This document shows positions 6,987 to 17,215 of a stretch of DNA of 63,122 bases, piece by piece. The stretch covers positions 1 through 63,122 of the IMG/VR virus record IMGVR_UViG_3300032516_005551, one strand, 5' to 3'. The position numbers and the translations under genes are program-made. This stretch comes from a virus. The notes beneath the pieces are model-generated. The model saw only the letters and a program-made list of their open reading frames with translations. It did not search any database and was not told the DNA's origin. Every line of letters begins with the position of its first letter. Position 1 is the stretch's first letter.

Positions 6987-8720
6987 ATGGCGAGACCGCC
7001 CCAACTTACTCCTGAAAGCCAGTTCCCAGGCGAAGCAATTGCCCAAAGTGTTCAAAAGCCTTTGCAGGTTACATCTCTCCCCGCAAGCACTGTATTCACA
7101 TGGAATATTGCAACCGCAGCCGATTCCATTACGCCATGGGGTAGAAATGTTCCTTTAAGAGACAGGCAGTTGCGTGAATTCTGGCCAACGGAGTCCTTTC
7201 TGGCGGGCGCTCTTTGTAATGTGTCATTCAGGAATGCCGCTTATGAGTGGGAGATTCGAGGTCTATCCCCCAGTGTGGAAGTCGCTGTTTCCAACGTATT
7301 AAAATCAGCCATTGCAGGGGATTCGTTCGGATGGACTAATTTCATTCTGAAATTCTCACAGGACTTGTATTCACAGGATAATGGGGCATTTATAGAACTT
7401 ATTCGAGATCCAGGAGAGGACGCCAACAGCAAATTCAAAAACGAGCGGGCACCCGTACTGGGTATCTCTCACATGGATTCAAATCAGTGTACTCGGACTG
7501 GCAATCCGAAATTTCCTGTTATTTATTCGGACCGGTCAGGAAAAGATCATAAACTGGCTTGGTATCAGGTCATTCCATTTTCGGATTATCCATCAGCTAT
7601 TGAGAAAATGAACGGCGTTGGTGTTTGTGCCATTTCTCGAGCATTGAGACTTTCCCAGATCATGCGCAGTATTTTTATCTTCAAAGATGAGAAGATATCC
7701 GGGAGACATTATAAAACCCTGCACATGGTTTCTGGTGTGTCCCGACAGGACATAAAAGACATACTGGCGCAGGGTAGGGAAGATGCGGATAATGAGGGAC
7801 TGATTCGTTACATGGATCCAGCCATTCTTGCTTCCCTGGATCCGGAAAAACCAGTTTCCACCGCCTCGATCGATCTTGCCAACCTACCAGACGGATTTGA
7901 TTTCGATGGGGAAATGAAATGGTATATTGTAGGATTGGCACTTTGCTTCGGTGTTGACTACCAGGAATTCGCCCCACTCCCGGGTGACGGGATCGGATCG
8001 AGCGGACAGTCGCTTGTACTAGGCAAGAAGGCAAGTGGCAAAGGCCCCGCTATGTTCATGAAGATATCAGAGGCTTTCAAGAACTATGGCGTTTTTCCGC
8101 ATGGATATGAACAGGTATTTGAAGATCGGGATGAACAGCGCGAACTTGACAAACAAACATTGCGCAAACTGTTCCAGGAAGAAATGGCACTTGCTCTCCG
8201 TAATGGATTTCTTACCCCGGATGCTGCCAGAACCATCGGCAAAGAACGTGGATTTTACACAGGAACAGAGATCGACTCGATACCGATTGGTTATGGCGAG
8301 GATATTATTAATCCAAAGCAGATGCTTGGCTATACAGGCGGAAATACAATTGCCGAAGATGCCTCTAGGACTGGTGTTGGTACCCCCAATAATTCAGGAA
8401 GCAGTCGTCTTCAAAAAGATATTCAGCCAATCGAAATAAACAATATCATGCCACCTGAGAAAGACGTTATGAAATATTTCAAGAGAATGATGAAAGAACC
8501 TGTTATCAATGTGACCGTGGAGCCATCTCCAATAACGATCAATGTTCCAGAGCAGCCAACTCCCGTTGTGAATGTTGCTGCACCCATTATTAATATTCCT
8601 CCTCAACCAACACCGGTTGTAAATATCCAGACCCCCAAAGTCAAACGAGAGGTTCAAAAGGTAATTCGTGATCATTCTGGGAATATCGAATCTACCGAAA
8701 CAGAGGCTTACTATGATTAA
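6987..8720 (+). CDS. Portal protein
   Basis: 577 residues directly after the terminase block, the expected place and size for a siphovirus portal, the dodecameric ring through which DNA enters and to which the tail attaches. A recognisable portal-type core runs from about residues 50 to 430, with an aromatic-rich stem region and a DGIGSSGQS segment near 335. The last 70 or so residues are unusual: a Pro/Val/Asn-rich series (PSPITINVPEQP, PVVNVAAP, PVVNIQTP) that looks like an extended beta or collagen-like tail. Function is assigned from order and overall pattern. Confidence 0.75.
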   Translation: MARPPQLTPESQFPGEAIAQSVQKPLQVTSLPASTVFTWNIATAADSITPWGRNVPLRDRQLREFWPTESFLAGALCNVSFRNAAYEWEIRGLSPSVEVAVSNVLKSAIAGDSFGWTNFILKFSQDLYSQDNGAFIELIRDPGEDANSKFKNERAPVLGISHMDSNQCTRTGNPKFPVIYSDRSGKDHKLAWYQVIPFSDYPSAIEKMNGVGVCAISRALRLSQIMRSIFIFKDEKISGRHYKTLHMVSGVSRQDIKDILAQGREDADNEGLIRYMDPAILASLDPEKPVSTASIDLANLPDGFDFDGEMKWYIVGLALCFGVDYQEFAPLPGDGIGSSGQSLVLGKKASGKGPAMFMKISEAFKNYGVFPHGYEQVFEDRDEQRELDKQTLRKLFQEEMALALRNGFLTPDAARTIGKERGFYTGTEIDSIPIGYGEDIINPKQMLGYTGGNTIAEDASRTGVGTPNNSGSSRLQKDIQPIEINNIMPPEKDVMKYFKRMMKEPVINVTVEPSPITINVPEQPTPVVNVAAPIINIPPQPTPVVNIQTPKVKREVQKVIRDHSGNIESTETEAYYD

Positions 8721-8734
8721 GGAGAGGAAAATTT

Positions 8735-9610
8735 ATGGCTAAGTTCAGCGTAATCATTCCCGCCAGGAATGAAATATATTTACAAAAAACGATTGATGAT
8801 CTCCTGGCAAAAGCGACGGGTGATGTCGAGGTCATTGCCGTACTTGATGGTTACTGGCCGGTCCCCGAATTGAAAGAAGATCCCCGCCTGATCGTGATCC
8901 ATCGTGATAAACAGGGAATGCGTGCCTCGATCAATGCAGGCATGGATATTTCGCGGGGGAAATACGTTATGAAACTGGATGCCCATTGCATTCTTGCACC
9001 CGGATATGATAAGGCGCTTCAGGAAGATTTTGAGGATGATTGGGTGGTGATTCCCAGGCGCTACTCCCTGGAGATGGACACATGGGATATTCGATATCAT
9101 CGTCCGTTCGTGGATTATGAGTATCTTGGTTATCCATTGCACAACCGCCTGGTGCACAAAAGCAAGACCGGTATTCATGCTTATGTTTGGGATAAGCGCA
9201 TTGAGGACAGGGCGGATCAATTGATTGACGAGAATATGACGTTTCAGGGAAGTTGTTGGGTGGTTAACAAGGGCTATTACTTGAAACGAGTTGGCGAACT
9301 GCACAACGAGGGATATGGAACATTCATAGGAGAACCGCAGGAAGTTGGTTTGAAATACTGGTTGGGAGGCGGTAAGTGCATGGTCAATAAGAAGACCTGG
9401 TATTCCCATTTGTGGAAAGGTACACCATATCGAGAAGAATATAAAAATAGATTTGGCGTTGCTTACACCCGCATGAGTTTTACTGAACTAAAAGAAGGTA
9501 ACAAGTTCTCCGCTGATTTCTGGATGAACGATCGCTGGATAGAACGTATTCATGATCTTCGTTGGCTAATAGAAAGGTTTTCACCGGTACCTACATGGGA
9601 GGGCGTATGA
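8735..9610 (+). CDS. Family 2 glycosyltransferase
   Basis: 291 residues. The N-terminus has the GT-A nucleotide-sugar binding strand (FSVIIPARNE) and a conserved VLDG. The metal-binding DxD position reads KLDAHC, as in a subset of GT2 enzymes. The C-terminal half has many aromatic residues, as in acceptor-binding regions. It transfers a sugar from a nucleotide donor; donor and acceptor are unknown. It is paralogous to the enzyme at 13411 (shared PARNE, VLDG and DAHC). It opens the first glycan block and overlaps the next gene by ATGA. Confidence 0.8.
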   Translation: MAKFSVIIPARNEIYLQKTIDDLLAKATGDVEVIAVLDGYWPVPELKEDPRLIVIHRDKQGMRASINAGMDISRGKYVMKLDAHCILAPGYDKALQEDFEDDWVVIPRRYSLEMDTWDIRYHRPFVDYEYLGYPLHNRLVHKSKTGIHAYVWDKRIEDRADQLIDENMTFQGSCWVVNKGYYLKRVGELHNEGYGTFIGEPQEVGLKYWLGGGKCMVNKKTWYSHLWKGTPYREEYKNRFGVAYTRMSFTELKEGNKFSADFWMNDRWIERIHDLRWLIERFSPVPTWEGV

Positions 9611-10266
9611 AAAAGAGAGTAATGGATATGAACGCTCTTGATTATCTTGCCGAAAAATTCAAGCTGGACTTAACCCAGCCATCCCCGATCGAAATTCCCA
9701 ATGTCGGCCGGGAGATGCTGGGCACGATCTTCAAGGATCTTGGCTATCGTGTGGGTGCAGAGATCGGCGTGTTCAAAGGCGAGTTCGCCGGCATCATCCT
9801 GCGCGCCAATCCAAAGATGGAGTATTTCTGCATCGACGCCTGGGAGGACTACAACGAGTGGCGCAACAAGATGAGCACGGATGGATTAAACCTGTTCCTG
9901 CTCGAAGCGCAGGAGCGCCTGAAAGACTATAACGTCCACTTCATGAAGCGGTTCTCCATGAATGCGGTCAAACGCTTCAAAGATAATTCGCTCGACTTCG
10001 TTTATATCGACGCCAATCACGACGTCCCCTGGGTGATGGATGATATCGTCGAATGGTCCAAGAAGGTCCGGCCGGGCGGTATCGTTGCCGGCCATGATTA
10101 TGTCCATGCAACACGGTGGCGCGCTTCGTATTATTATGTGAGGAAAGCCGTTTCCTGGTATACGCAGTTGAAACCGGTTAACACATGGTTCTTGCTTGGG
10201 CGGGAAGCAAAGATCCCGGGCGAGATTCGTGATACCTGCCGTTCGTTCTTCTGGGTGAAAGAGTGA
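9607..10266 (+). CDS. Class I SAM-dependent methyltransferase (family 24-like)
   Basis: 219 residues from the ATG at 9607, which overlaps the previous stop (ATGA). The SAM-binding motif EIGVFKGEFA, the acidic strand FCIDAW and the FVYIDANHD plus RPGGIVAGHDY region match the Methyltransf_24 family, common in polysaccharide and O-antigen clusters where it methylates sugars. Placement between two glycosyltransferases supports sugar methylation rather than DNA or protein methylation. Base composition is more GC-rich than the next gene. Confidence 0.75.
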   Translation: MKKRVMDMNALDYLAEKFKLDLTQPSPIEIPNVGREMLGTIFKDLGYRVGAEIGVFKGEFAGIILRANPKMEYFCIDAWEDYNEWRNKMSTDGLNLFLLEAQERLKDYNVHFMKRFSMNAVKRFKDNSLDFVYIDANHDVPWVMDDIVEWSKKVRPGGIVAGHDYVHATRWRASYYYVRKAVSWYTQLKPVNTWFLLGREAKIPGEIRDTCRSFFWVKE

Positions 10267-10853
10267 AGGCATTATTGGGTTGTGAGTTCAGTGGTGTGGT
10301 TCGTGAGGCATTTCGTGCATTTGGCCATAATGCTATTAGTTGTGATTTGCTCCCTCCTGAGGATGAGAGATTTGATTACCATTATCAGGGAGATATTCTG
10401 GATATCTTAAATGACGGTTGGGATTTGATGATTGCACATCCCCCCTGCACTCGTTTATGTAATTCTGGTGTTCGTTGGCTAAACGAACGTAATTTATGGA
10501 GAGAGATGTTGTTGTCGGCTGAGTTTTTCAAAAGGTTACTTAATTGCAATATCCCATTAATCTGTATTGAAAACCCAATACCTCATCATTATGCTCTTGA
10601 TGTTATCGGTAAAAAATATGACCAAATAATTCAACCCTGGCAGTTTGGCCATCCTGAAACCAAAGCCACCTGCTTATGGCTTAAGGGGTTGCCAAACCTC
10701 CAACCAACCAATATTGTCAAAGGCAGGGAACAACGAACCCATTTGTTATCACCTGGTCCTGATAGATGGAAAGAAAGAAGTCGTACCTTACCAGGAATAG
10801 CTATGGCTATGGCTGAGCAATGGGGTAAATATTTGATAGCGGAGGCAGAATGA
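10263..10853 (+). CDS. Cytosine-methyltransferase-like Rossmann protein
   Basis: 196 residues. It opens with GCEFSGVVREAF, like the SAM-binding region of C5 DNA methylases, and has AHPPCTRL where those enzymes have PCQ. It lacks a target-recognition domain. Similar short proteins occur in many phages with unproven function. It overlaps both neighbours by 4 bases although its predicted chemistry differs from the surrounding glycan genes, and it is more AT-rich than the methyltransferase before it, so it may be a later insertion. Confidence 0.5.
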   Translation: MKALLGCEFSGVVREAFRAFGHNAISCDLLPPEDERFDYHYQGDILDILNDGWDLMIAHPPCTRLCNSGVRWLNERNLWREMLLSAEFFKRLLNCNIPLICIENPIPHHYALDVIGKKYDQIIQPWQFGHPETKATCLWLKGLPNLQPTNIVKGREQRTHLLSPGPDRWKERSRTLPGIAMAMAEQWGKYLIAEAE

Positions 10854-11704
10854 GAGTCTTCCTGGCTGTTTCGTTCCCGTCCTTCGGTGTGTCCCGGGTT
10901 GCCATGCAGCTCGAGAAATATCTACCATCCGATTTCGTGATCACCAATGATCCAGTTTCAGCCGATCTGACGGTCCTGCATGTCATAGGTCGTCATGATC
11001 ATAATCTGGAAAGAGCTAAACGCGTTGTAGATGCCGGTCATAAATATGCTGTTATTCAGTACACTCTCAAAAGTACCCGCAACCCTGACCCAAAAGATTG
11101 GGTCGAGTTCTGGTCAGGGGCAAAGGTTATGTGGAGTTATTATGACCTGAAAAAATACATTCCGGATATGTACCACGCTCCATTGGGAACCAATCCGGAT
11201 ATCTTCTATCAGGAGCCAGATACCCCAAAGAATTATCTTATTGGAACGAATGCCAGTGGTTCTTGTTACCAGGCAGAGTGCATCGGAGAGGCTCGTCTGG
11301 CCGTATTCAGGGCCGGTGGTCGGATGCTGCATATCGGTGAACCCTTTGGCTCCGATCCATCTGTAGACCATTTTGAGAACATCACCGATGATCAGATGCG
11401 CCATTTTTACAATCAGTGCAGTTGGTATTCAGCTCTCCGCCGCAGGGATGGTTTCGAGATGATCGCAGCCGAGGCTCTTTTGTGCGGAGTTCGTCCGATC
11501 ATGTTCGATACTCCCGATTACCGCCATTGGTTTGATGGTCTGGCAAAGTTCATTCCTGAGACATCTGTTGGGGAGACGGTTCGAAATTTGACTAAGGTCT
11601 TAAAGTCTGAGATAGAGCCTGTGACTAAGGAAGAGATTAAGGCAACAAAAAAACGGTTTAATTGGGAAACAATAGCCAGGGGGTTCTGGGAAAGATGCCG
11701 ATGA
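10850..11704 (+). CDS. GT4-like glycosyltransferase
   Basis: 284 residues, GT-B type. The C-terminal half carries the donor-binding pattern of family 4 enzymes, DGFEMIAAEALLCGVRPI, equivalent to the usual E-x7-E region, followed by a closing helix. The N-terminal half (VFLAVSFPSFGVSRVA) looks like a reduced acceptor domain. It overlaps the genes on both sides by ATGA, so it is part of one coupled translation unit. Sugar specificity cannot be read from sequence. Confidence 0.7.
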   Translation: MRVFLAVSFPSFGVSRVAMQLEKYLPSDFVITNDPVSADLTVLHVIGRHDHNLERAKRVVDAGHKYAVIQYTLKSTRNPDPKDWVEFWSGAKVMWSYYDLKKYIPDMYHAPLGTNPDIFYQEPDTPKNYLIGTNASGSCYQAECIGEARLAVFRAGGRMLHIGEPFGSDPSVDHFENITDDQMRHFYNQCSWYSALRRRDGFEMIAAEALLCGVRPIMFDTPDYRHWFDGLAKFIPETSVGETVRNLTKVLKSEIEPVTKEEIKATKKRFNWETIARGFWERCR

Positions 11705-12552
11705 AAGGCATTTCGATATTTGCAAAACTTCCTTTCCTTAATATCCATCCTCATGTGCCTTTCAACGGTCAGAGACGTGGAAAGCTGATGAGGATCTCCT
11801 CGCTTATACGTTGTCAGCAGGTCGCAGAACATATTGGGGCCAGAGTAAATCCAGTAAGCGATTATGCAGATGATGTTTGCATTTATGTGAAACCAGGGTT
11901 CATGTTCAATGATCGTTTCGTGGAAAATGCTTATATTGATGTATTGGATGACAAGCGTTCGATCTATGTTTTGTCGGACCACCCGAAATTTATTGCGATA
12001 GCCAGTTCGATAATGAATGAACAAGTTATTGCATCTTTGGTTAAGAACAAGGTGATATTAATACCTCAACATCATAACAATTATGAGAGAGCCAGAAGAG
12101 TATCTGACCAGATAAAAACAATTGGCATGAATGGCAACACAGATTTGATGCCTTATTTTCCAAATTCCCTGAAGGAGGAAATATTCAAAAGGGGTATTAA
12201 ATTGACCAGCAACGGTTATATATACTCCAGGCAGGATGATGTTGAGTATTACAAAACCCTTGATCTTCAAGTAGTGTGGAGGCCGTATGCAACCTGGACG
12301 GGAAATCCATTGAAGATAATCAATGCCGCCTCGTTCGGTATTCCTACTATTGCCCTGAAGGAACCAGGATTTATTGATGTTGATGGTTTTTATATTCCCG
12401 TTGAAAATGAAATTGAGTTTATTGAAATTCTGGACGATCTTATCAATGACAGATCCCTTTACAATCACTATTCAGAAAGATGTTTGGAAATGTCCGAAAA
12501 TTATCATATTGACAGGATAGGAAAGCTATATAAAGAATTACAGGAGAACTGA
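11701..12552 (+). CDS. GT4-like glycosyltransferase, divergent
   Basis: 283 residues from the ATG overlapping the previous stop. The region WTGNPLKIINAASFGIPTIALKE near residues 200-225 resembles the donor-binding C-terminal domain of GT-B enzymes, and a terminal helix (YSERCLEMSENY) is typical of GT4. The N-terminal part is divergent. It lies between another GT4-like gene and an RmlD-like reductase. Enzyme class is inferred; catalytic residues are not clear. Confidence 0.6.
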   Translation: MKGISIFAKLPFLNIHPHVPFNGQRRGKLMRISSLIRCQQVAEHIGARVNPVSDYADDVCIYVKPGFMFNDRFVENAYIDVLDDKRSIYVLSDHPKFIAIASSIMNEQVIASLVKNKVILIPQHHNNYERARRVSDQIKTIGMNGNTDLMPYFPNSLKEEIFKRGIKLTSNGYIYSRQDDVEYYKTLDLQVVWRPYATWTGNPLKIINAASFGIPTIALKEPGFIDVDGFYIPVENEIEFIEILDDLINDRSLYNHYSERCLEMSENYHIDRIGKLYKELQEN

Positions 12553-12554
12553 GT

Positions 12555-13418
12555 ATGAGGGTTCTTGTTCTTGGAGGAAATGGCATGATCGGACATCGGT
12601 TATGCCATGTCTTATCAAAAAGGATGGATGTGTGGGCAACCGTCAGGGAACATCCATCCTTTTATAAGAGATTCGAATTGATGTCTGGTCTCAATTTATT
12701 GGGTAATATTAATGTTCAAGATTTCGTGAAGGTCCAATATGCGATTGAAAGTTTACTTCCGGAGGTAGTGATCAATGCGGTTGGAATTGTGAAACAGAGA
12801 AGAGAGTCTAAAGAAGCAATTCCATCAATTCAGGTGAATGCACTATTTCCACACAAACTTGCGCATCTGTGTGGCGAATTGGGCATTCGTGTTATACAAA
12901 TTTCCACAGACTGTGTATTTTCAGGGCGGAACGGAAACTATTCGGAGATAGATGAACCAGATCCAATTGATTTGTATGGTCGCACAAAATTGTTGGGTGA
13001 GTTACATGCCCATGGAACATTAACGTTGCGGACATCGGTTATTGGATGGCAATTAAGTGATTCTTACGGTTTGCTGAATTGGTTATCCTTACAGCGCGGC
13101 AAGAAAATCCCCGGATATAGAAAAGCAATTTTTAGTGGACTTACTACTACCGCGTTTACGACTTTAATTAGTGATATTATTGAATTTGAATCTCAATTGC
13201 AAGGTTTATATCATGTTGCCAGTATTCCTGTTTCCAAATATGACCTGCTTATCCAGTTACAGAAAGAATTTGGCTGGGATGATATTTCCATTTCGCCAGA
13301 TGATGAATTTGTTTACGATCGCAGTTTGGATGGTTCGACCTTTACGTCAAAAACAAATTGGTCGGCTCCTTCATGGAAATCCATGATCAAGGATTTGGTA
13401 AAAGAACGGTATGTATGA
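12555..13418 (+). CDS. RmlD-like nucleotide-sugar reductase (SDR)
   Basis: 287 residues. NAD(P)-binding GGNGMIG at residues 7-13, catalytic Ser-Thr region STDCVFSG and YGRTK for the Tyr/Lys pair place it in the RmlD/SDR family. RmlD reduces dTDP-4-keto-rhamnose; here it probably reduces a 4-keto nucleotide sugar made in the pathway. No RmlA/B/C partners are seen, so the substrate need not be dTDP-linked. It starts 2 bases after the previous stop and overlaps the next gene by 8 bases. Confidence 0.75.
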   Translation: MRVLVLGGNGMIGHRLCHVLSKRMDVWATVREHPSFYKRFELMSGLNLLGNINVQDFVKVQYAIESLLPEVVINAVGIVKQRRESKEAIPSIQVNALFPHKLAHLCGELGIRVIQISTDCVFSGRNGNYSEIDEPDPIDLYGRTKLLGELHAHGTLTLRTSVIGWQLSDSYGLLNWLSLQRGKKIPGYRKAIFSGLTTTAFTTLISDIIEFESQLQGLYHVASIPVSKYDLLIQLQKEFGWDDISISPDDEFVYDRSLDGSTFTSKTNWSAPSWKSMIKDLVKERYV

Positions 13419-14301
13419 TCTGACCATTATTATCCCCGCGCGTAATGAGATGTTTCTAGGCAATACAATTGCCGATATACTCGCGCATATCGAAGGCAAC
13501 ACAGAAATAATCGCAGTCCTGGACGGGGAGCTGCCCACCACCCCCATTCCTGACCACCCCCGCCTCACCCTCATCCAGTACTTCACCAGCATCGGCCAGC
13601 GCGCTGCCTCCAACCAGGCTGCCAGGCTGTCCAAAGCAAAATACCTGATGAAAGTCGACGCCCACTGCGCCTTTGACCAGGGCTTCGACGTCAAAATGAT
13701 GGCGCTCATGGCAGACGATATCACCATGGTCCCGGTCATGCGCAACCTGCACGCCTTTGACTGGGTGTGCCCCGCTGGCCACCGCCGCTATCAGGGTCCT
13801 TCCGGGCCATGCACTGAGTGCAGCCAGCCTACCACCATGGATGTGGTCTGGATCCCCAAAAAGAACCCGCAGAGCACCTGCTATCGCTTCGATACCGATA
13901 TGCACTTTCAATACCATAATGAAATGGGAAAGGAACTCACCGGCGATCTCACTGAAACAATGTCCATTCAGGGATCCTGCTTCATGGCCACCCGCGAGAG
14001 ATACTTCGCCCTTGATCTGTGCTCTGAGTCGTTTCACTCATGGGGCCAGCAGGGGGTCGAGGTCGCCTGTAAGACCTGGCTCTCCGGTGGACGGGTCCTG
14101 GTCAACCGCACCACCTGGTACGCCCACATGTTCCGCACCCAGGGCGGTGACTTCGGCTTCCCCTACGAGAACCCGCAAACAGAAGTGGTGAAGAACAGAG
14201 AATTGTCCCGGGATCTTTTCGCCGGCGATAATTGGGACAAAGCCATCCATCCATTTAGCTGGCTGATCGATAAATTCAATCCGCCAGGGTGGGTGAAGTA
14301 A
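13411..14301 (+). CDS. Family 2 glycosyltransferase with Cys-rich insert
   Basis: 296 residues. The GT-A core has [15 protein letters not shown] and KVDAHC, like the paralogue at 8735. A Cys-containing insert near residues 118-140 (CPAGHRRYQ then GPCTEC) could bind zinc. A later SIQGSC segment also matches the paralogue (TFQGSC). It is the last glycosyltransferase before the first serine-rich repeat gene, whose ATG overlaps its stop (TAATG), so the transferase and a likely acceptor are translationally coupled. Confidence 0.78.
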   Translation: MYDLTIIIPARNEMFLGNTIADILAHIEGNTEIIAVLDGELPTTPIPDHPRLTLIQYFTSIGQRAASNQAARLSKAKYLMKVDAHCAFDQGFDVKMMALMADDITMVPVMRNLHAFDWVCPAGHRRYQGPSGPCTECSQPTTMDVVWIPKKNPQSTCYRFDTDMHFQYHNEMGKELTGDLTETMSIQGSCFMATRERYFALDLCSESFHSWGQQGVEVACKTWLSGGRVLVNRTTWYAHMFRTQGGDFGFPYENPQTEVVKNRELSRDLFAGDNWDKAIHPFSWLIDKFNPPGWVK

Positions 14302-16850
14302 TGGCAATAGTAATCAAGGGATCTCAAAATCTAACTACAGGTGGATTGACTGTTCCAGCAGATACCACGTTGATTGTTGTCTGTATCACCTATGGCACAA
14401 CTACCCCTACCATTGGTGGCATAACCATGGAAGTGGTTTGTAATGCAGGGAGCAATTCCGCAAAAATCTATACCTTGGAAGGGGGCGGCACGGGTGCAAA
14501 GACTTATTCTGGCCCTGTTCTTGGAACAGCCTATTACTTAGCAGGTGCTCTTGTTACTCCCACCGCTTTTGCTGCTGGTTACGATGCAGGGGGCCTCTAT
14601 ACAGGCGATCTCGCTTCATCATCCACCGATTTGGTGTTTGGCATATCCAAGGGCGTCGGGTCAACCCCCAGCCTCGCCCTCACGCTTGATGGTTCTGCCA
14701 CTACCGAAGGATTTAGGGATGGTGACGGAATGGTGGGTTATAGGTATCAGGGCGATAGTTCATGCCATTTTCACTGCGAAGATAATGCATCGGGCGACAC
14801 TGTATATGGCGCGGTCGCCAGTTTCGCAAAATCTGCTGTGGCGAGTGAATCTGAAAGTGCAAGTCCTTCGAAGTCTATCAGTGCATCTCAGAGCGCCAGT
14901 CCATCCAAGAGCATCAGTGCATCGGAAAGCGCCAGTCCTTCAAAGAGCATCAGTGCAAGCCAGAGCGCCAGTCCTTCAAAGAGCATCAGTGCATCTGAAA
15001 GTGCAAGCCCTTCGAAGTCTGCCAGTGCCAGTCAGAGTGCTTCGCCATCCAAATCAGCCAGTGCATCCGAGAGCATCAGCCCTTCGAAGTCGGCCAGCGC
15101 ATCCGAGAGTGCCAGCCCTTCGAAATCTGCCAGCGCCAGTGAAAGCGCAAGTCCTTCCGCTTCGATCAGCCCTTCCAAGTCGGCCAGCGCATCAGAAAGT
15201 GCCAGCCCTTCGAAGTCTGTAAGTGCAAGTGCAAGCGCAAGTCCGTCTGCAAGCCCCTCGAAGAGTGCATCGGCATCTGAGAGCGCATCGCCCAGTGCTT
15301 CGATCAGTCCAAGCAAGTCTGTAAGTGCTTCTGCAAGTGCTTCGCCCTCTGCGAGCGCATCCAAGAGTGCATCTGCTAGTGAATCGGCTTCTCCGTCTAA
15401 ATCTGCTTCTGCGAGTCAGTCAGCAAGTCCTTCGGCCTCAATTAGTCCAAGTAAGTCTGTTTCTGCAAGTGAATCTGCTTCACCCTCCAAGTCGGCGAGT
15501 AAATCAGCGAGTGCGTCTGAAAGCGCCAGCCCATCGAAGTCAGTCAGTGCCAGTGAGAGTGCAAGCCCATCTGCGAGTATCAGCCCATCCAAATCAGCAA
15601 GTGCAAGCGAGAGCGCAAGCCCTTCGAAGTCCGCCAGTGCCAGTCAGAGTGCAAGTCCATCGAAGTCTGCCAGTGCCAGTCAATCCGCCTCGCCGTCTAA
15701 ATCCGCTTCGGCTTCGGAGAGCGTAAGTCCTTCTGCTTCGATCAGTCCATCGAAGTCAGCCAGTGCATCTGAAAGTGCCAGTCCATCCAAGAGCATCAGT
15801 GCATCGGAAAGCGCCAGTGAGAGCGTCAGCCCATCAAAGTCTGCCAGCGCCAGTCAATCCGCCTCGCCGTCTAAATCCGCTTCGGCTTCGGAGAGCGTAA
15901 GTCCTTCTGCTTCGATCAGTCCATCGAAGTCAGCTAGCGCGAGTCAGTCGGCAAGTCCTTCTAAGTCAGCGTCTGCTAGTGAAAGTGCAAGTCCATCTAA
16001 GTCGGCGAGTAAATCAGCATCCGCTTCCGAATCAGCAAGCCCGTCGAAATCAGAATCAAAAAGTGCTAGTGCTAGCGAGAGTGTAAGTCCATCTGCATCG
16101 ATAAGTCCAAGCAAGTCTGCTTCTCGAAGCGAAAGTGCCAGTCCTAGTAAAAGTGCTAGTAAATCTGAATCTGCTTCTGAGAGTGCCAGTCCATCCAAAT
16201 CTGCTAGTGCCAGTGAATCAGCCAGTCCTTCAAAGTCTGCGTCTGCATCTGAAAGCGCTAGTCCGTCCAAGAGCGAAAGTAAATCTGCTTCTGAGTCTGA
16301 AAGTGCCAGCCCTTCTAAATCTGCGAGCCTAAGTGAATCAGCAAGTCCTAGTAAGTCAGCATCAAAGTCAGAAAGCGCAAGCCCTTCAAAGTCCGCTAGT
16401 GAGTCTGAAAGTGCAAGTCCATCTGCTTCGCCAAGTCCTGGGTATAAAGATTACTCTATGGGCAACTATGCAGTTCTTCCTGCAAACAATAATACACTTG
16501 AAACTCCTTATACTGTTCAAAATGTTACAGATGTTGGCAGTGATAACGCAACTAGAGTTTGCCAAAATGGAACAGCTCAATATCTGATTCATGAGTTCAA
16601 AGATTTCGTTGGAGCTTCTACGGCATGGTCAATGGCTTGGAACGGACAGTCTTCTTATGCCCCAACTTCTGCTAAAGTTGTTTTGCAAATATTCAACATA
16701 GAAGATGGCGAATGGAATGACGTAGATGAAGATAATGAAACTGGAGCTGATACTGATTTCAATTTGACTGGAACAATTACAAACGCAGATCACTATGTTG
16801 ATGCACAAGGTATCATATCTTGCAGAGTTTACCAGCTAGTAGGCATATAA
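14301..16850 (+). CDS. Serine-rich repeat protein 1, probable glycosylated virion fibre
   Basis: 849 residues. Residues 1 to about 180 form a beta-rich globular head with Gly/Thr turns, like small phage adhesin domains. Residues from about 182 to 713 are degenerate repeats of [12 protein letters not shown]-type units, made almost only of Ser, Ala, Pro, Lys, Glu and Ile. The last 135 or so residues are a second globular, Asn/Thr-rich domain. Such Ser-rich linkers are classic O-glycosylation acceptors. No signal peptide or LPxTG anchor is present, arguing for a virion part or cytoplasmic product. The gene is coupled to a glycosyltransferase upstream and a Cys-rich gene downstream. Confidence 0.75.
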   Translation: MAIVIKGSQNLTTGGLTVPADTTLIVVCITYGTTTPTIGGITMEVVCNAGSNSAKIYTLEGGGTGAKTYSGPVLGTAYYLAGALVTPTAFAAGYDAGGLYTGDLASSSTDLVFGISKGVGSTPSLALTLDGSATTEGFRDGDGMVGYRYQGDSSCHFHCEDNASGDTVYGAVASFAKSAVASESESASPSKSISASQSASPSKSISASESASPSKSISASQSASPSKSISASESASPSKSASASQSASPSKSASASESISPSKSASASESASPSKSASASESASPSASISPSKSASASESASPSKSVSASASASPSASPSKSASASESASPSASISPSKSVSASASASPSASASKSASASESASPSKSASASQSASPSASISPSKSVSASESASPSKSASKSASASESASPSKSVSASESASPSASISPSKSASASESASPSKSASASQSASPSKSASASQSASPSKSASASESVSPSASISPSKSASASESASPSKSISASESASESVSPSKSASASQSASPSKSASASESVSPSASISPSKSASASQSASPSKSASASESASPSKSASKSASASESASPSKSESKSASASESVSPSASISPSKSASRSESASPSKSASKSESASESASPSKSASASESASPSKSASASESASPSKSESKSASESESASPSKSASLSESASPSKSASKSESASPSKSASESESASPSASPSPGYKDYSMGNYAVLPANNNTLETPYTVQNVTDVGSDNATRVCQNGTAQYLIHEFKDFVGASTAWSMAWNGQSSYAPTSAKVVLQIFNIEDGEWNDVDEDNETGADTDFNLTGTITNADHYVDAQGIISCRVYQLVGI
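14842..16437 (+). repeat. Coding minisatellite, Ser/Ala/Pro/Lys repeats, array 1
   Basis: About 1.6 kb of imperfect 12-36-base repeats built on AGTGCNAGYCC and TCCAAGTC words. Codon choice for Ser varies widely (AGT, AGC, TCT, TCG, TCC, TCA) while the peptide is conserved, so selection is on the protein. All other frames stay open here because of composition; those frames are not genes. Confidence 0.85.
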
Positions 16851-17215
16851 TGACTGACGAAGAGTTTGCAAATTGGTTGAGTGCTAAATTGGTTGAAATG
16901 GGGTCTGCCATAATGCAACACTATGACCCTTGTCGCATTAGATTGGGTTCTTGTAGAGCAGGTGAAGTAAACCCATGTTGCAATGCTATTACTGTTTTTG
17001 GACTAGGTCGTTGTAAATACTTGGATAAAAATGGTTGCACTGATCCTGATCCCAAACCAACTTGTAAACTGTGGTTGTGTCGAACTGCTATTGCTTCGAC
17101 TGATCCTGTGTGTGTCGAAACTCTTATGCTTTTGGAAAAGGTAGGGTTGTTGCATAAAATTGTATTACATCCTATTATCGGTGAACGTTACAGAGGAGCG
17201 GATTGGCAACCGTAG
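16850..17215 (+). CDS. Cys-rich small protein between the repeat proteins
   Basis: 121 residues. The ATG overlaps the previous stop (TAATG). About ten Cys residues lie in the central 70, including [18 protein letters not shown] and LWLC, spaced like a zinc cluster, or a YkgJ-type metal-binding domain. No membrane segment is visible. Its placement between two serine-rich repeat genes suggests it acts on or with them, for example as an oxidation or modification factor, but this is only context. Confidence 0.6.
   Translation: MTDEEFANWLSAKLVEMGSAIMQHYDPCRIRLGSCRAGEVNPCCNAITVFGLGRCKYLDKNGCTDPDPKPTCKLWLCRTAIASTDPVCVETLMLLEKVGLLHKIVLHPIIGERYRGADWQP

Noticed and set aside
9607-10266. Reading the methyltransferase as an antibiotic- or DNA-modifying enzyme
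   Set aside because: The motifs fit the family-24 sugar-type methyltransferases and both neighbours are glycan genes.
15032-15364. Long open frames on both strands in the serine-repeat arrays (also 15944-16270, 17340-17981, 18303-19238)
   Set aside because: They read as Leu/Ala/Asp/Gly low complexity created by the Ser/Ala codon repeats and have no ribosome sites. The Ser frame alone has globular ends and coupled starts.
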